Below, in pieces: positions 23,841 through 33,295 of a DNA stretch of 64,000 nucleotides; positions within the stretch are counted from its first letter, which is position 1; every line of letters begins with the position of its first letter. The stretch covers positions 248,001-312,000 of the forward strand of contig JAHBWZ010000005.1 of the NCBI GenBank assembly GCA_019636755.1, in the 5' to 3' direction. The translations under genes and the position numbers were made by a program. The DNA comes from Phycisphaeraceae bacterium. GTDB taxonomy: Bacteria > Planctomycetota > Phycisphaerae > Phycisphaerales > SM1A02. The notes beneath the pieces were generated by a model. It did not search any database and was not told where the DNA came from. It worked only from the letters and a program-made list of their open reading frames with translations.

Positions 23841-24293
23841 ATGTCGCAGGATCGCATGCACACCTACGAAGCACTCTTCCTGTTTCCGCAGTCGGCGTCG
23901 GCCGACCTCCAGGCCGCGCTTGACCACGTGAACGAGCTGTTCCGGCGGGCGAACGCGGAGATTCTCGCGCTCTCCAAGTGGGACGAGCGCCGGCTCGCGT
24001 ACGAGATCAGCGGCAACAAGCGGGGCGTGTACTTTCACGCGTACTTCCGCGCCGACGGCGCCCGCATCCAGGGCCTGGAACGCGACTGCAACCTCTCTGA
24101 GAAGCTGCTCCGCGCCATGGTGCTCCGCGCGGACCACGAATTGCCGGAGACGATCACGGCCGCGGAGGGACGTGAAACGCTGGCCGACGAGATCCGGCTG
24201 CGCCGGGAGCGCGGTCCGGCGACCGAAGCCGTCACCGCCGGCGGCGGTGACGAGGCGGACGAGGAGACGCCGGAGTACGACGACGAACTCTGA
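23841..24293 (+). CDS. rpsF: 30S ribosomal protein S6
   Basis: 150 aa. The S6 ferredoxin-like fold opens with MHTYEALFLFPQSAS and has LSKWDERRLAYEISGNKRGVY (~50) and NLSEKLLRAMVLRAD (~83). The C-terminus (~115-150) is an acidic tail, DEADEETPEYDDEL, longer than in E. coli if the unmodified form is counted. GAAGG lies ~12 nt before ATG 23841. It precedes ssb as in the usual rpsF-ssb-rpsR-rplI order. Confidence 0.96.
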   Translation: MSQDRMHTYEALFLFPQSASADLQAALDHVNELFRRANAEILALSKWDERRLAYEISGNKRGVYFHAYFRADGARIQGLERDCNLSEKLLRAMVLRADHELPETITAAEGRETLADEIRLRRERGPATEAVTAGGGDEADEETPEYDDEL

Positions 24294-24495
24294 TCCCGCG
24301 GCGCGGCGGCAGGTCCGGGATGGACCCGCCCCCCGGCGGTCGCGAAGGCCTCCGCGGGCGGCGCGGCGCGTTTCGGTCGCGGTCGCGGGGACGCCGATCC
24401 GCTCCGGCTATGCTGCCGTCGGGCGGCCCGGTGGACCGGGTCCCGGACGTGGCCCGGAACAGGGCCGGAACCTGTGGATGGTGGATGGAGGAACC

Positions 24496-24966
24496 ATGGC
24501 GAACGTGAACAAGGTGATCCTGCTCGGCCGACTGACGCGGGACGTGGAAACCCGGTACACCCAGTCGAACATGGCGGTCGGGAACTTCGGTCTCGCGATC
24601 AACCGCACGTACTTCGTCGGTGACGGACCGACGCGCGAGAAGCGGGAAGAGACGACGTTCGTCGACTGCGAGGCGTGGGGCCGGCAGGCGGAGACGATGA
24701 AGCAGTACCTGCGGAAGGGCAGCAGCGTCTTCATCGAGGGCCGCCTGAAGCTCGACCAGTGGGAGGACAAGGAAGGCAACCGCAAGAGCAAGCTGGTCGT
24801 CGTCGTGGAGAACTTCCAGTTCACCGATTCGCGGTCCGGCGGCGGCCACGGCGACGAGGGCCCGGCGGTGGAGGTTCCGCGGCGCGGAGCGCCGGCCGGT
24901 GCGGGTCGGTCGGTCCGGAGCGACGAGACCCACGATCCCATTCCGGAGGATGACATTCCGTTCTGA
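24496..24966 (+). CDS. ssb: Single-stranded DNA-binding protein
   Basis: 156 aa. OB-fold domain at ~1-112 (MANVNKVILLGRLTRDVETR, KGSSVFIEGRLKLDQWEDK), a flexible Gly/Arg linker, and the conserved acidic tip DDIPF for partner binding. GGAGG sits 5 nt before ATG 24496. A TATGCT at ~24406 in the 202-bp gap before it may be a promoter of its own. No transmembrane segment. Confidence 0.96.
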   Translation: MANVNKVILLGRLTRDVETRYTQSNMAVGNFGLAINRTYFVGDGPTREKREETTFVDCEAWGRQAETMKQYLRKGSSVFIEGRLKLDQWEDKEGNRKSKLVVVVENFQFTDSRSGGGHGDEGPAVEVPRRGAPAGAGRSVRSDETHDPIPEDDIPF

Positions 24967-25026
24967 CCGGGCGCGTTCCGGACCGGACACGTCCCGGCCC
25001 GGGGACCTGCCGGTCCGGACACCGGC

Positions 25027-25051
25027 GCGCCGCGCGATCGTCGCGCGGCGC
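25027..25051. terminator. Strong hairpin between ssb and rplI
   Basis: An 11-bp perfect stem GCGCCGCGCGA / TCGCGCGGCGC with a 3-nt loop. There is no T-run. It occupies the place where rpsR usually sits and may be a terminator, attenuator or mRNA stability element. Confidence 0.5.
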
Positions 25052-25108
25052 AGACACGCTGGGGCGACCGTCGTCGCTCCTCAACTTCACACCAGAAGGA
25101 CAGCGATC

Positions 25109-25693
25109 ATGGCAAGGAACCTGGAGCTTCTTCTCACGCGGACCATCGAACACCTGGGCATCGTCGGCGACATCGTCCGCGTCCGGCCCGGATACGCCCG
25201 CAACTACCTGCTTCCGCTCGGCATCGCCGAGCCGCCGACGAAGTCGAAGATCGAGGCGCTGAAGGAGGCCCGCGCGAAGGCGCAGGCGGAAGTTGCCGCG
25301 CTCCGCGCCGGCCGCGAGGCGCTGCTCTCGCGGATGGAGGACGTCCGCATCACGCTCACGCGGGCATGCAACGCGAACGGCCTGCTCTACGGGTCGGTGA
25401 CGCAGCGCGACCTGGCCGACGGTCTCCAGGCCGCGGGCTACGACGTCGGAATCCGCTCCGTCCGACTGGCGGCGGCGATCCGCCGGGTCGGCGAGTACCA
25501 CGTGCCGGTGCAGTTCGATCGCGATCTCCGTACCGAAATCACCGTGGTGATCGAGCCGGACCAGCCGCTGGAAGAGCGCGAGGAGATGGAGATCGACGAC
25601 GAAGGCGAACTGGTCCGGCCGGACCGGAAGAAGCGGAAGGCCGCACGGGAGGCCAGGGCTCCGGGCGGGACCGAGGCACCGGCGGAGGCATGA
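25109..25693 (+). CDS. rplI: 50S ribosomal protein L9
   Basis: 194 aa. The N-terminal domain has LGIVGDIVRVRPGYARNYLLPLG (signature, ~19), a long connecting helix (~45-75) and a C-terminal domain (GLLYGSVTQRDLADGL). About 45 extra residues, acidic then basic, extend beyond the usual ~150. AAGGA lies 8 nt before ATG 25109. It ends the ribosomal cluster. Confidence 0.96.
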   Translation: MARNLELLLTRTIEHLGIVGDIVRVRPGYARNYLLPLGIAEPPTKSKIEALKEARAKAQAEVAALRAGREALLSRMEDVRITLTRACNANGLLYGSVTQRDLADGLQAAGYDVGIRSVRLAAAIRRVGEYHVPVQFDRDLRTEITVVIEPDQPLEEREEMEIDDEGELVRPDRKKRKAAREARAPGGTEAPAEA

Positions 25694-25961
25694 CGCCCGC
25701 CACCACCGCCGGGTGACTTCCCGCGCCGCCGGATACCGCAACGCAGCGCGCGGCACGACCCGGGTGCGGTCTCTGCTTCCGCAGGCCGGTGGCTTCGTCC
25801 ACGGCCGGCGCAGGGCGGATCGTGCCCGGGTCGTGCCATCGGTCCGGCCGCCGCGCCGGCGGCGGCCGTGATCGCGCCGGCGAACCGGTGCGTCACCCGC
25901 CGATGTGGTGCACAATGCCCTGTCCGTGCGCGGGGTGACGGCACCTCGCGCGTGCCTCGCC

Positions 25962-28301
25962 ATGTCCGACGACCGACCCACTGCAAGCCTCGGTGCCTTC
26001 CCGCTGGATCCCGCGAGCGCGGTGAGCGCCGGCGTGCCCGTCCCCTTCGTGCTCGCCGCGGCGCGGGACCCGGAGACCATCGGTCACTACCGCATCCTCA
26101 GCAGGCTGGGCGAGGGTGGCTTCGGGATCGTCTACCTCGCGGAGGAGACCGAGCCCGTCCGCCGTCGCGTGGCGATGAAGGTGATCAAGCCGGGCATGGA
26201 CTCCGAAGCGGTCATCGGCCGCTTCGAGGCGGAGCGCCAGGCCCTCGCCGTCATGAATCACCCCTGCATCGCGAAGGTGCTGGGCGGCGGCGCGACCGAG
26301 GAGGGCCGGCCCTACTTCGTGATGGAGTACGTCCGGGGCGTTCCGATCACCGAGCACTGTGACCGGCAGACGCTGGGCGTGGACGAGCGCATCCAGCTCT
26401 TCATGCGCGTCTGCGAGGCGGTGCAGCATGCACACCAGAAGGGCGTGATCCACCGCGACATCAAGCCGAGCAACATCCTCGTTGAGTACGAGGGCGGCCA
26501 GGTGACGCCGAAGGTGATCGACTTCGGCGTCGCGAAGGCGCTCAACCAGCGCCTGACCGAGCGCACGATCTTCACCGAACTCGGACAGCTCATCGGTACA
26601 CCCGAGTACATGAGCCCGGAGCAGGCGGAGATGTCGGAGCAGGACATCGATACCCGCACGGATGTCTACTCGCTGGGCGTCGTACTCTACGAACTGCTGA
26701 CCGGCTTCCTGCCGTTCGACTCCAGGACGCTGCGCAGCGCCGGCTGGCGCGCGCTCCAGGAGATCATCCGCGAGCGGGAACCGCCGCGTCCGAGCACGCG
26801 TCTCAGCAGCGTCCGATCCGGCGGGGGACCCGCGCCCGGCGCCGACGCGTCGCCGGACGGGACCGAGGGCGGCACGACAGGCGCGTCCACGGGGGCGGAC
26901 TTCCTGGCGGAGATCGCGCGGCGGCGGCGCTGCGAGCCGAAGTCGCTCGTCCGATCCCTGCGCGGTGATCTCGACTGGGTACTCATGAAGTGCCTGGAGA
27001 AGGACCGGGACCGCCGGTACGACACCGCCAATGCACTGCGGTCCGAACTGGAGCGATACCTTCGCAATGAGCCGGTCTCCGCCGGTCCGCCGAGTGCGCT
27101 CTATCGCGCCCGGAAGTTCGTCCGGCGGAACCGGGCGGTCGTCGCGGCGATGCTGGTCGTGACCGTCGCGCTGGTGGGCGCCACCGTGGTGTCCGGCGCG
27201 TTCGCCGTGGCCGAGAATCGCCAGCGCGAGGCGGCCGAGCAGGCACGGATCCGGGAGGTGGAGCAGCGCGAGGTGCTCTCCGGCTTCAAGGGGTTCCTCT
27301 TCGATGACATCTTCGTCGCGCCCAATCCGCTGCGCGACGGCGCCGACGTCCGGGTCGTGGACCTGCTCACCCGGGGCGTCGAGTCGGCCGGTGAACGACT
27401 GACCGGGCATCCCGCGCTGCTCGCGGAGGTCCTGGGAGGCATCGGCACCGCGCTGGTGAACCTGGGCCTGGTGAGCGACTCGATCCCGGTCCTCGAGCGC
27501 GCGCGGGAACTCTTCGAGTCGACCGGCCGCCGGCAGGACCGGGCGGCGGTCACCGCGGACATGGCGTATGCGGCCGCGCTGGTCCGCGCCGGCGACGCGC
27601 GCGAGGCCGGTCGCGTCCTGGACGCGCGGCTCCGGGAGATCGCGGCCATGGAGCCGGGCGACGAACGCCTCCGCCTCGAGGCGCTGCTGCACCGGGCCAA
27701 TGCGCACAAGGACCTCGGTGAGCTGGACGATGCGGACCGGATCTACCAGAGCATCGGGAATTCGCGGCTGGCCATCAGCGATCCGAAGTGGGGCGTCATC
27801 CTGGATGCGCGGTACAACCGGGCGCTCATCCTGATCGAACGCGTGCGCCTGCGGAAGGATCGCATGGAGCCGCAGGAGGCGAAGCGGGCGCTTGAGGAGG
27901 CCCTCACGCTGCTCCGCGACGAGCACGCGAAGGTCCGGCTCCTGTTCGGCGCCGATCACGGCCGGACGCTCATGGTCGCGTCGGAGGAGGCCAGCGTGCT
28001 CAACCGGCTCGAGCGGTACGCAGAGGCGGAGCCGCTCTATCGCGACGTCGCGCAGTCGATGCGACGGACGTTCGGGCAGCACCACTGGCGCTACGGCGAG
28101 ACGGTCGCGAATTTCGGCAGGCTCCTGGACAAGTGGTCACGCCTGGAGGATGACCGGAATCAGCACCGCCTGGCGGAGGCGATCCTGCATTACGACGAGG
28201 CGCTGCCGATCTACGCCGAGCGCGGCTCCGGACAGCAGGCCGCGTTCGCGACGATCCGCGCCTGGCGTGACGCCGCAGCGCTGCGACTGCGGGCGCCGTG
28301 A
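25962..28301 (+). CDS. Membrane-anchored Ser/Thr protein kinase with C-terminal TPR-like region
   Basis: 779 aa. The kinase domain (~35-340) has [14 protein letters not shown] (P-loop), VAMKVIKPG (Lys), [14 protein letters not shown] (catalytic loop), [10 protein letters not shown] (DFG) and [12 protein letters not shown], so it looks active. A low-complexity insert (~288-312, [12 protein letters not shown]) lies within its C-lobe. One membrane segment at ~392-414 ([20 protein letters not shown]) is followed by a ~365-residue helical TPR-like part ([21 protein letters not shown]) that should lie outside the cytoplasm. This layout is very common in planctomycetes. The target is unknown. Convergent with the propeller gene. 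Confidence 0.93.
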   Translation: MSDDRPTASLGAFPLDPASAVSAGVPVPFVLAAARDPETIGHYRILSRLGEGGFGIVYLAEETEPVRRRVAMKVIKPGMDSEAVIGRFEAERQALAVMNHPCIAKVLGGGATEEGRPYFVMEYVRGVPITEHCDRQTLGVDERIQLFMRVCEAVQHAHQKGVIHRDIKPSNILVEYEGGQVTPKVIDFGVAKALNQRLTERTIFTELGQLIGTPEYMSPEQAEMSEQDIDTRTDVYSLGVVLYELLTGFLPFDSRTLRSAGWRALQEIIREREPPRPSTRLSSVRSGGGPAPGADASPDGTEGGTTGASTGADFLAEIARRRRCEPKSLVRSLRGDLDWVLMKCLEKDRDRRYDTANALRSELERYLRNEPVSAGPPSALYRARKFVRRNRAVVAAMLVVTVALVGATVVSGAFAVAENRQREAAEQARIREVEQREVLSGFKGFLFDDIFVAPNPLRDGADVRVVDLLTRGVESAGERLTGHPALLAEVLGGIGTALVNLGLVSDSIPVLERARELFESTGRRQDRAAVTADMAYAAALVRAGDAREAGRVLDARLREIAAMEPGDERLRLEALLHRANAHKDLGELDDADRIYQSIGNSRLAISDPKWGVILDARYNRALILIERVRLRKDRMEPQEAKRALEEALTLLRDEHAKVRLLFGADHGRTLMVASEEASVLNRLERYAEAEPLYRDVAQSMRRTFGQHHWRYGETVANFGRLLDKWSRLEDDRNQHRLAEAILHYDEALPIYAERGSGQQAAFATIRAWRDAAALRLRAP

Positions 28302-28451
28302 TCCGGGCACATCGCCGGCGCGCGACGGTGTCATCATCCGGGGGGCGCGATGGCGGCGCGATCCGCCGTGCATGGCGGTGTCGCGGCGGCAGCCCCGCGG
28401 GTCGGTCGCTTCCGGTCGGGCGACGCCGGTCGGGTGCCGGGCGATCGAGGC

Positions 28452-30587
28452 TCAGGGCGCGATCGGCCCCCACGCGCTGAGCAGGTGCAGCAGGTCAGGC
28501 GTCCCGACCTGGCCGTCGCCGTTGAGGTCGGCGGGGCAGGGCGCGGCGATCGGACACGGTCCCCACAGGCTGAGAAGGACCAGGAGGTCGAACGCGCCGA
28601 CCATGCCGTCGCCGTCGAAGTCGGGTGAGGGCGTGCCGGGATCGGCGGGTGCCGTGAACTGCGAGACACCGTAGTCCGTGCCGACCCACAGGTCGCCGCC
28701 GGCGGCGACGAGGAGCGCCAGCGGGCGGTCGTTGATGAGCCCGTTGTGCGTGTTGAACACCGTGAAGGCGGTGCCGTCATACCGCGCGGCGCCGCCGTCG
28801 CGGACGCCGAACCAGGTCTCGCCGCGGCGCGCGTCATGGGCGATCGACAGGACATCGTTCCCGGGCAGTCCGGCGCCGGTCGTGTACGCGGTCCAGGTGT
28901 TTCCGTCGTATCGGGCGGCGCCGGCGTTCGTCCCCACCCACACGGCGCCATCGGGCTCGAACGCGACGGCCTGGACGAGGTTGCCGGGGAGGCCGTGCGC
29001 GATCGTGAACTGGGTCCATGTGCCGCCGCTCAGGCGCCAGGCGCCGCTGGACATGCCGCGCCAGACGTCGCCGTTGGGCGCGATGCCCAGCGCCCAGGTG
29101 TTGCTGAAGACGGGTGATCCCGCCCAGACGGTGCCGTCTTCGGCGACGGCCAGCCGGCTGATGTGGAGGCAGCAGAGGTCGGAGTCGGACGGCGTGAGCA
29201 CCTGAACGCCCGAACCGTCGTACACCGCGAGTCCGCCGCCCCAGGTGCCGATGTACGCGGTGCCCTGCGCGTCGAACTCGATCGCGCGCACGTCGTTGAT
29301 CGGAAGGCCGTCCGCGGTGGTGAACGACGCCCATCGACCGTCGCCCAGGTACCGCTGCGCGCCGGCGCGGGTCGCGATCCAGATCTCTCCCGAGGGCGAC
29401 TGGGCGACATCCGCGACGTGGTTGTCCAGCAGGCCGTCGGTGGCATGCAGCGTCAGCGAGGTCCCGTCGTATCGCGCCATGCCGTCCCACGTGCCGAACC
29501 AGAGGTCGTCGTCGACGCCCTGGATCGCCAGGACCGCTGGCAGCGACGGGAGCACATGGTGCACGGTCGTGCCGTCGAAGCGGGCGACGCCGGTGTGCGT
29601 GCCGATCCATGCATTCCCCTGCGCATCGAAGCCGGCGCTCGTGACGGAGTTCCCCGGCAGCGCCGAGTTCATGTCGGTGAACGCCGACCATGCGTCGTCA
29701 CCGATGTCGTGCTCGCCGCTGAAGCGCGTCGCGCCTTCCAGGATGCACCAGCCGTCGTCGTCGTTGAGGAACCAGGTCTCGCCGGTGACCGGGTGGACGG
29801 CGAGGACATCCGCGAAGACGGAGACCAGTCCCAGGTCCTCGGGCGGAAGCGAGAGGATCTCCGAGCATCCGCCGGGCGTGCCGGTGTTCCACGGGGCGTG
29901 GTTGCTCCACGAACCGTCGCGCAGGAGATCGACGCCGTCGCCCCACACGCCGATCCAGAGTCCGTTCGAGGGCCCGACCGCCAGCGACGTCACGAACCGG
30001 TCGGAGAGCGGGCTGCTGCCGGGCAGGAAGTTCGTCCAGGCGCCGCGCTCGTATCGGAACAGCCCGTCGTCGTACGAGCCCGCCCAGATCACGTTCGCAT
30101 GATCGACGACCACCGCGGTCATGGGCATGCCCGCGACGGGGCCGGTGCCCGGAGCGTGGATGACCTCCCACGCGGTCCCGTCGGGGGCGCCGCCGGGAAG
30201 ACGGGCAAGGCCGCGCTCGGTCGCGGCCCACACGTCACCGGCAGCGTCATCGAATGCCACGTCCATGACGAAGTTCGCCGGCAGTCCGGAGTTGTTCCGG
30301 GTGTGACTGCGGTACGTTCCCGTGCGCGTGTCCCACGCGATCACGCCGCCTCCGTGCGTTGCGATCAGCAGCGTGCCGCCGGCCGGCGCCATCGCGTTGA
30401 CGATCCGGTCGAAGGGATGGTCGACCCAGGTCCGGTCCTCCGGCAGCGCGGACGCCGCGAGGGCCGGGGCCGCGGTGCCGATCAGGATCGGCAGGGCGCG
30501 CAGCGCACGCCGCACCGCATGCACCGCGGACGGGCGGCAGGATCGGTCGGTGTGCGACGACGGCGCGGATCCCGGGTGCGTGTGCAT
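28452..30587 (-). CDS. Secreted beta-propeller protein with tandem C-terminal WGPC-type repeats
   Basis: 711 aa. The signal peptide is ~1-45 (RALRALPILIGTAAPALAAS). The body is made of two-component-regulator-type propeller repeats, each with a W.GT..G...YDG pattern (for example LPINDVRAIEFDAQGTAYIG). The last ~58 residues have two EF-hand-like units, DFDGDGMVGAFDLLVLLSLWGPC and a second with DLNGDGQVGTPDLLHLLSAWGP. ATG 30587 is preceded by AGGAG and, ~37 nt further up, a TATCAT. No kinase or DNA-binding domain is attached, so it is not itself a two-component sensor. Surface or periplasmic role inferred. Confidence 0.88.
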   Translation of the reverse strand: MHTHPGSAPSSHTDRSCRPSAVHAVRRALRALPILIGTAAPALAASALPEDRTWVDHPFDRIVNAMAPAGGTLLIATHGGGVIAWDTRTGTYRSHTRNNSGLPANFVMDVAFDDAAGDVWAATERGLARLPGGAPDGTAWEVIHAPGTGPVAGMPMTAVVVDHANVIWAGSYDDGLFRYERGAWTNFLPGSSPLSDRFVTSLAVGPSNGLWIGVWGDGVDLLRDGSWSNHAPWNTGTPGGCSEILSLPPEDLGLVSVFADVLAVHPVTGETWFLNDDDGWCILEGATRFSGEHDIGDDAWSAFTDMNSALPGNSVTSAGFDAQGNAWIGTHTGVARFDGTTVHHVLPSLPAVLAIQGVDDDLWFGTWDGMARYDGTSLTLHATDGLLDNHVADVAQSPSGEIWIATRAGAQRYLGDGRWASFTTADGLPINDVRAIEFDAQGTAYIGTWGGGLAVYDGSGVQVLTPSDSDLCCLHISRLAVAEDGTVWAGSPVFSNTWALGIAPNGDVWRGMSSGAWRLSGGTWTQFTIAHGLPGNLVQAVAFEPDGAVWVGTNAGAARYDGNTWTAYTTGAGLPGNDVLSIAHDARRGETWFGVRDGGAARYDGTAFTVFNTHNGLINDRPLALLVAAGGDLWVGTDYGVSQFTAPADPGTPSPDFDGDGMVGAFDLLVLLSLWGPCPIAAPCPADLNGDGQVGTPDLLHLLSAWGPIAP

Positions 30588-30744
30588 GGACGATCTCCTG
30601 TCGCGCGGACGCGACCGGGATGCATGATACATCCGGATCCGGCCGATTCGACGCGTCGTTCCGTGTGCCGAGGCTCGCGGATCGCGCGGATGCGGGGCCC
30701 GGGTGTCGCCGCGGGCGGCGTGACTGCGGAGCGCACCGTGCGCG

Positions 30745-33177
30745 CTACTCAGCGGCGCCGACCTCCAGCACCACCTCGACCACCGCGGAGAGCGACGGAT
30801 CCGCGCGCTCGGCGATGGTCCGCAGCAGGACCGCCGGGGAGGGCCGGATCGGGATCGTCCGCTCCTCGCGCCCGTTCATGGAGACCCGCAGCGGCGCGGC
30901 GAGGTCGATCAGCCGTTCGTCCAGCCGCAGCGCGATCGCCGGCACGCCGCGTGCCTGGATGCGCACACGGTTCCCGGGCAGGATCTCCGCGTCCACGGCG
31001 CCGCCGCGGGCCGGCGCCACCGCATGGATCCAGTACTGGGTGCGCAGGACCGCGTCGGTCATGCGCCAGGAGATCCGGGCCGGCATCGGCGGGCGGCGCT
31101 GCGGGAGCAGGGTCGCCAGCAGGTCACGGTCGGGCAGACCGCTGTGCCCGCTGGACTCGAGCAGCGAGAACGTGACCGGATAGGCGCCGGGCCACGCGTC
31201 GGCGAGGGCGCGGAGGTCCGCCGCGAACCGCTCGCATCGTTCACGGCGACCGTACGCGGTGTCGCGCCCGCCGACCATGAACGAGAACGACAGCGAATGG
31301 AGGTTCTCCCCGCGGGTCTCGCCGTCCGTCGGCGCGGCCGCCGAGGCGTGCACCGCCGCGAAGCGGTCGGGCTGCTTCGGCCCGATCACGAAGGCGCCGT
31401 ACCCGCCGTGCGAGTACCCGATGACGAACACGCGGTCCGGATCGACGCCCTCGCACACGATGAGCTGGCGGATGAGGCGCTCCACGAGCGGCACGATCGC
31501 GTGGTCGTAGAAGCCGTTCCACTCGTTGTTCGGCGCCCGCAGTGCTGCGTAGATGTATCCCGGTGCCTCGGCCTGTGCCCGGTAGTAGACCTGCATGTGC
31601 CGCCACTGGCTGTCATTGACTTCCGGCGGGGCGCCGCCGCCGCCATGCAGGGCGATGACCAGCCCCCAGCCCTCAGCGGGCCGGTGCCCGACGCGCTCGA
31701 CGGTGTACGGGCTTTCGCGATCGGCGGTCCGGACGAGGCGCGCCTGGTGATCCCGTTCGAGATCACCGTGCGCCCGTGCGGCGAGGAAGGCGCGCCAGAC
31801 CAGGGCGCGGGCCGACGCGCTGTCCGCCGCCACGCGGGTTTCCAGCGTGCCGAGTGCTGCATCGTCCTGCGCCCATGCCATGCCCTCGAAGTATCCGCGC
31901 GCCAGGGCAACGATCGGATCGTCGTCGGTCGGGGCGGTCGGTTCGAGCGAAAGGTCGATCTGCAGGTCCGTGCCGGACCATCCGTCCGACCCGACCAGGT
32001 GGGTCGCGGTCGCGACGCCGTCGTCCGCGACGATGGACCACGCGCTCGGCGCCGGCACCACGAAGGAGAGCATGTCGTTGAGGTCGTGCGCCTCATCCCG
32101 TGCGACGCCGCGCCGAGGCCCGGCGGGCGCGGGCTCCTGCCATCCCACGGGCTCGATCCGGACCATCGCCGCGACGCGACGACCGCCGCGCCACGCGCGC
32201 ACGCGCAGTTCGCCGTGACCCTCCGGCACGGTGCGCGGTCCTGCGTAGCGCTGACTGACATCGACGCCGGGGACGAAGGAGGCCTCTGGATTCCAGGGCA
32301 GGTGGAACGAGCGACCGGTGCGGCGCCACGTCGCGGCCATGATCGCGTGGCGCGGATCGCCGGGAACGGCGCGGGTGGCATCGGCGATGAACCAGCCGCG
32401 ATCGAGCCCCGCGGGATCCGGTTCCGCGGCGCCGACGAATCGCCACCCGTCATCCCAGATCTCGACCCACGTGTGATTCCCGCGCTTGTGGGGCCACGCG
32501 CCGATACCCACGATCCGTGCCGGCACGCCGACGGCGCGACAGGCGTTGACGAGCAGGATCGAGAGTCCCGTGCACGACGCCAGGCCGGACTCGATCGACT
32601 CGGACGGCGCCTGGTTCGGGCGCGCCCGCGCGGTGGAGTACCGGACGCCGAGCCGCGGGAAGAGTTCGCGGTTGAGGACCAGCGCCGCGTCACCCGGTGT
32701 CCGGCACCCGGCCACGAGCGGGGCGCAGCGCGCGTGCAGGACCGACCGCCAGGGTTCGCGCGCCTCATCCACGGAGGCATACGGGAGGACGGCGTCCCGG
32801 AAGATCTCCGCCGGGACCTGGTCGCGCCACGGCGCTGCGTCGAACACGGCGTGGGCCAGCCGGATGTTCTCCTCCAGGAGCGCCGGATCCAGCCCCTCCC
32901 GATCGTGTTCCGGCATGTGCGCCAGCAGGAACTCCATGGACTCGGCGAGGGCCGGGTCCTCCCGCCGGAACGTCTCGCGCAGCGCCGACCATCGCGCCGG
33001 AACGCCGGCGTCCGACGTCGTCGCGCGGTCGGACGCGTGGGGATGCGCCCGCGCCGAGGACGCGCCGTGTGCCGGGAGGATCGGCGCCGCGGAGGCGGTG
33101 CCCAGCAGGACGGCGACCGTGAACGTCCGTCGGATCCTCGCGCGGGCGCGATCCGGGCGCGATGGCGTGTGCATCAT
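30745..33177 (-). CDS. Secreted transglutaminase-like / alpha-beta hydrolase fusion protein
   Basis: 810 aa. Signal-like N-terminus (FTVAVLLGTASAAPILPAHG). A transglutaminase-like domain spans about 150-290, with LASCTGLSILLVNACRAVG (Cys ~200) and NHTWVEIWDDGWRFV (His ~232, acidic partner after). A linker/Ig-like middle part leads to an esterase of the PHB-depolymerase/prolyl-peptidase type from ~500: VIALHGGGGAPPE, VFVIGYSHGGYGAF (Ser ~590) and LESSGHSGLPDRDLL (His ~677). Both active sites look complete. I know these as separate families; the fusion is unusual. The substrate may be peptide or glycan esters. TACCAT lies 9 nt before ATG 33177 and there is no Shine-Dalgarno. Confidence 0.85.
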   Translation of the reverse strand: MMHTPSRPDRARARIRRTFTVAVLLGTASAAPILPAHGASSARAHPHASDRATTSDAGVPARWSALRETFRREDPALAESMEFLLAHMPEHDREGLDPALLEENIRLAHAVFDAAPWRDQVPAEIFRDAVLPYASVDEAREPWRSVLHARCAPLVAGCRTPGDAALVLNRELFPRLGVRYSTARARPNQAPSESIESGLASCTGLSILLVNACRAVGVPARIVGIGAWPHKRGNHTWVEIWDDGWRFVGAAEPDPAGLDRGWFIADATRAVPGDPRHAIMAATWRRTGRSFHLPWNPEASFVPGVDVSQRYAGPRTVPEGHGELRVRAWRGGRRVAAMVRIEPVGWQEPAPAGPRRGVARDEAHDLNDMLSFVVPAPSAWSIVADDGVATATHLVGSDGWSGTDLQIDLSLEPTAPTDDDPIVALARGYFEGMAWAQDDAALGTLETRVAADSASARALVWRAFLAARAHGDLERDHQARLVRTADRESPYTVERVGHRPAEGWGLVIALHGGGGAPPEVNDSQWRHMQVYYRAQAEAPGYIYAALRAPNNEWNGFYDHAIVPLVERLIRQLIVCEGVDPDRVFVIGYSHGGYGAFVIGPKQPDRFAAVHASAAAPTDGETRGENLHSLSFSFMVGGRDTAYGRRERCERFAADLRALADAWPGAYPVTFSLLESSGHSGLPDRDLLATLLPQRRPPMPARISWRMTDAVLRTQYWIHAVAPARGGAVDAEILPGNRVRIQARGVPAIALRLDERLIDLAAPLRVSMNGREERTIPIRPSPAVLLRTIAERADPSLSAVVEVVLEVGAAE

Positions 33178-33186
33178 GGTGAGCCG

Positions 33187-33192
33187 ATGGTA
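33187..33192 (-). promoter_or_regulatory. -10-like TACCAT, 9 nt upstream of the transglutaminase-esterase start
   Basis: Minus-strand reading TACCAT-CGGCTCACC-ATGATG. Spacing is slightly longer than at the other leaderless candidates. Confidence 0.45.
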
Positions 33193-33295
33193 CCGCTCCC
33201 GGCGCGGCGAGGTCCCGCGTCCGGCCATGGATCGGGCGGTGTCCGCCCGCAGACCGGGCGGTCTGCCCTGGAACGTGCCGATCCGCCGGCGCGGC

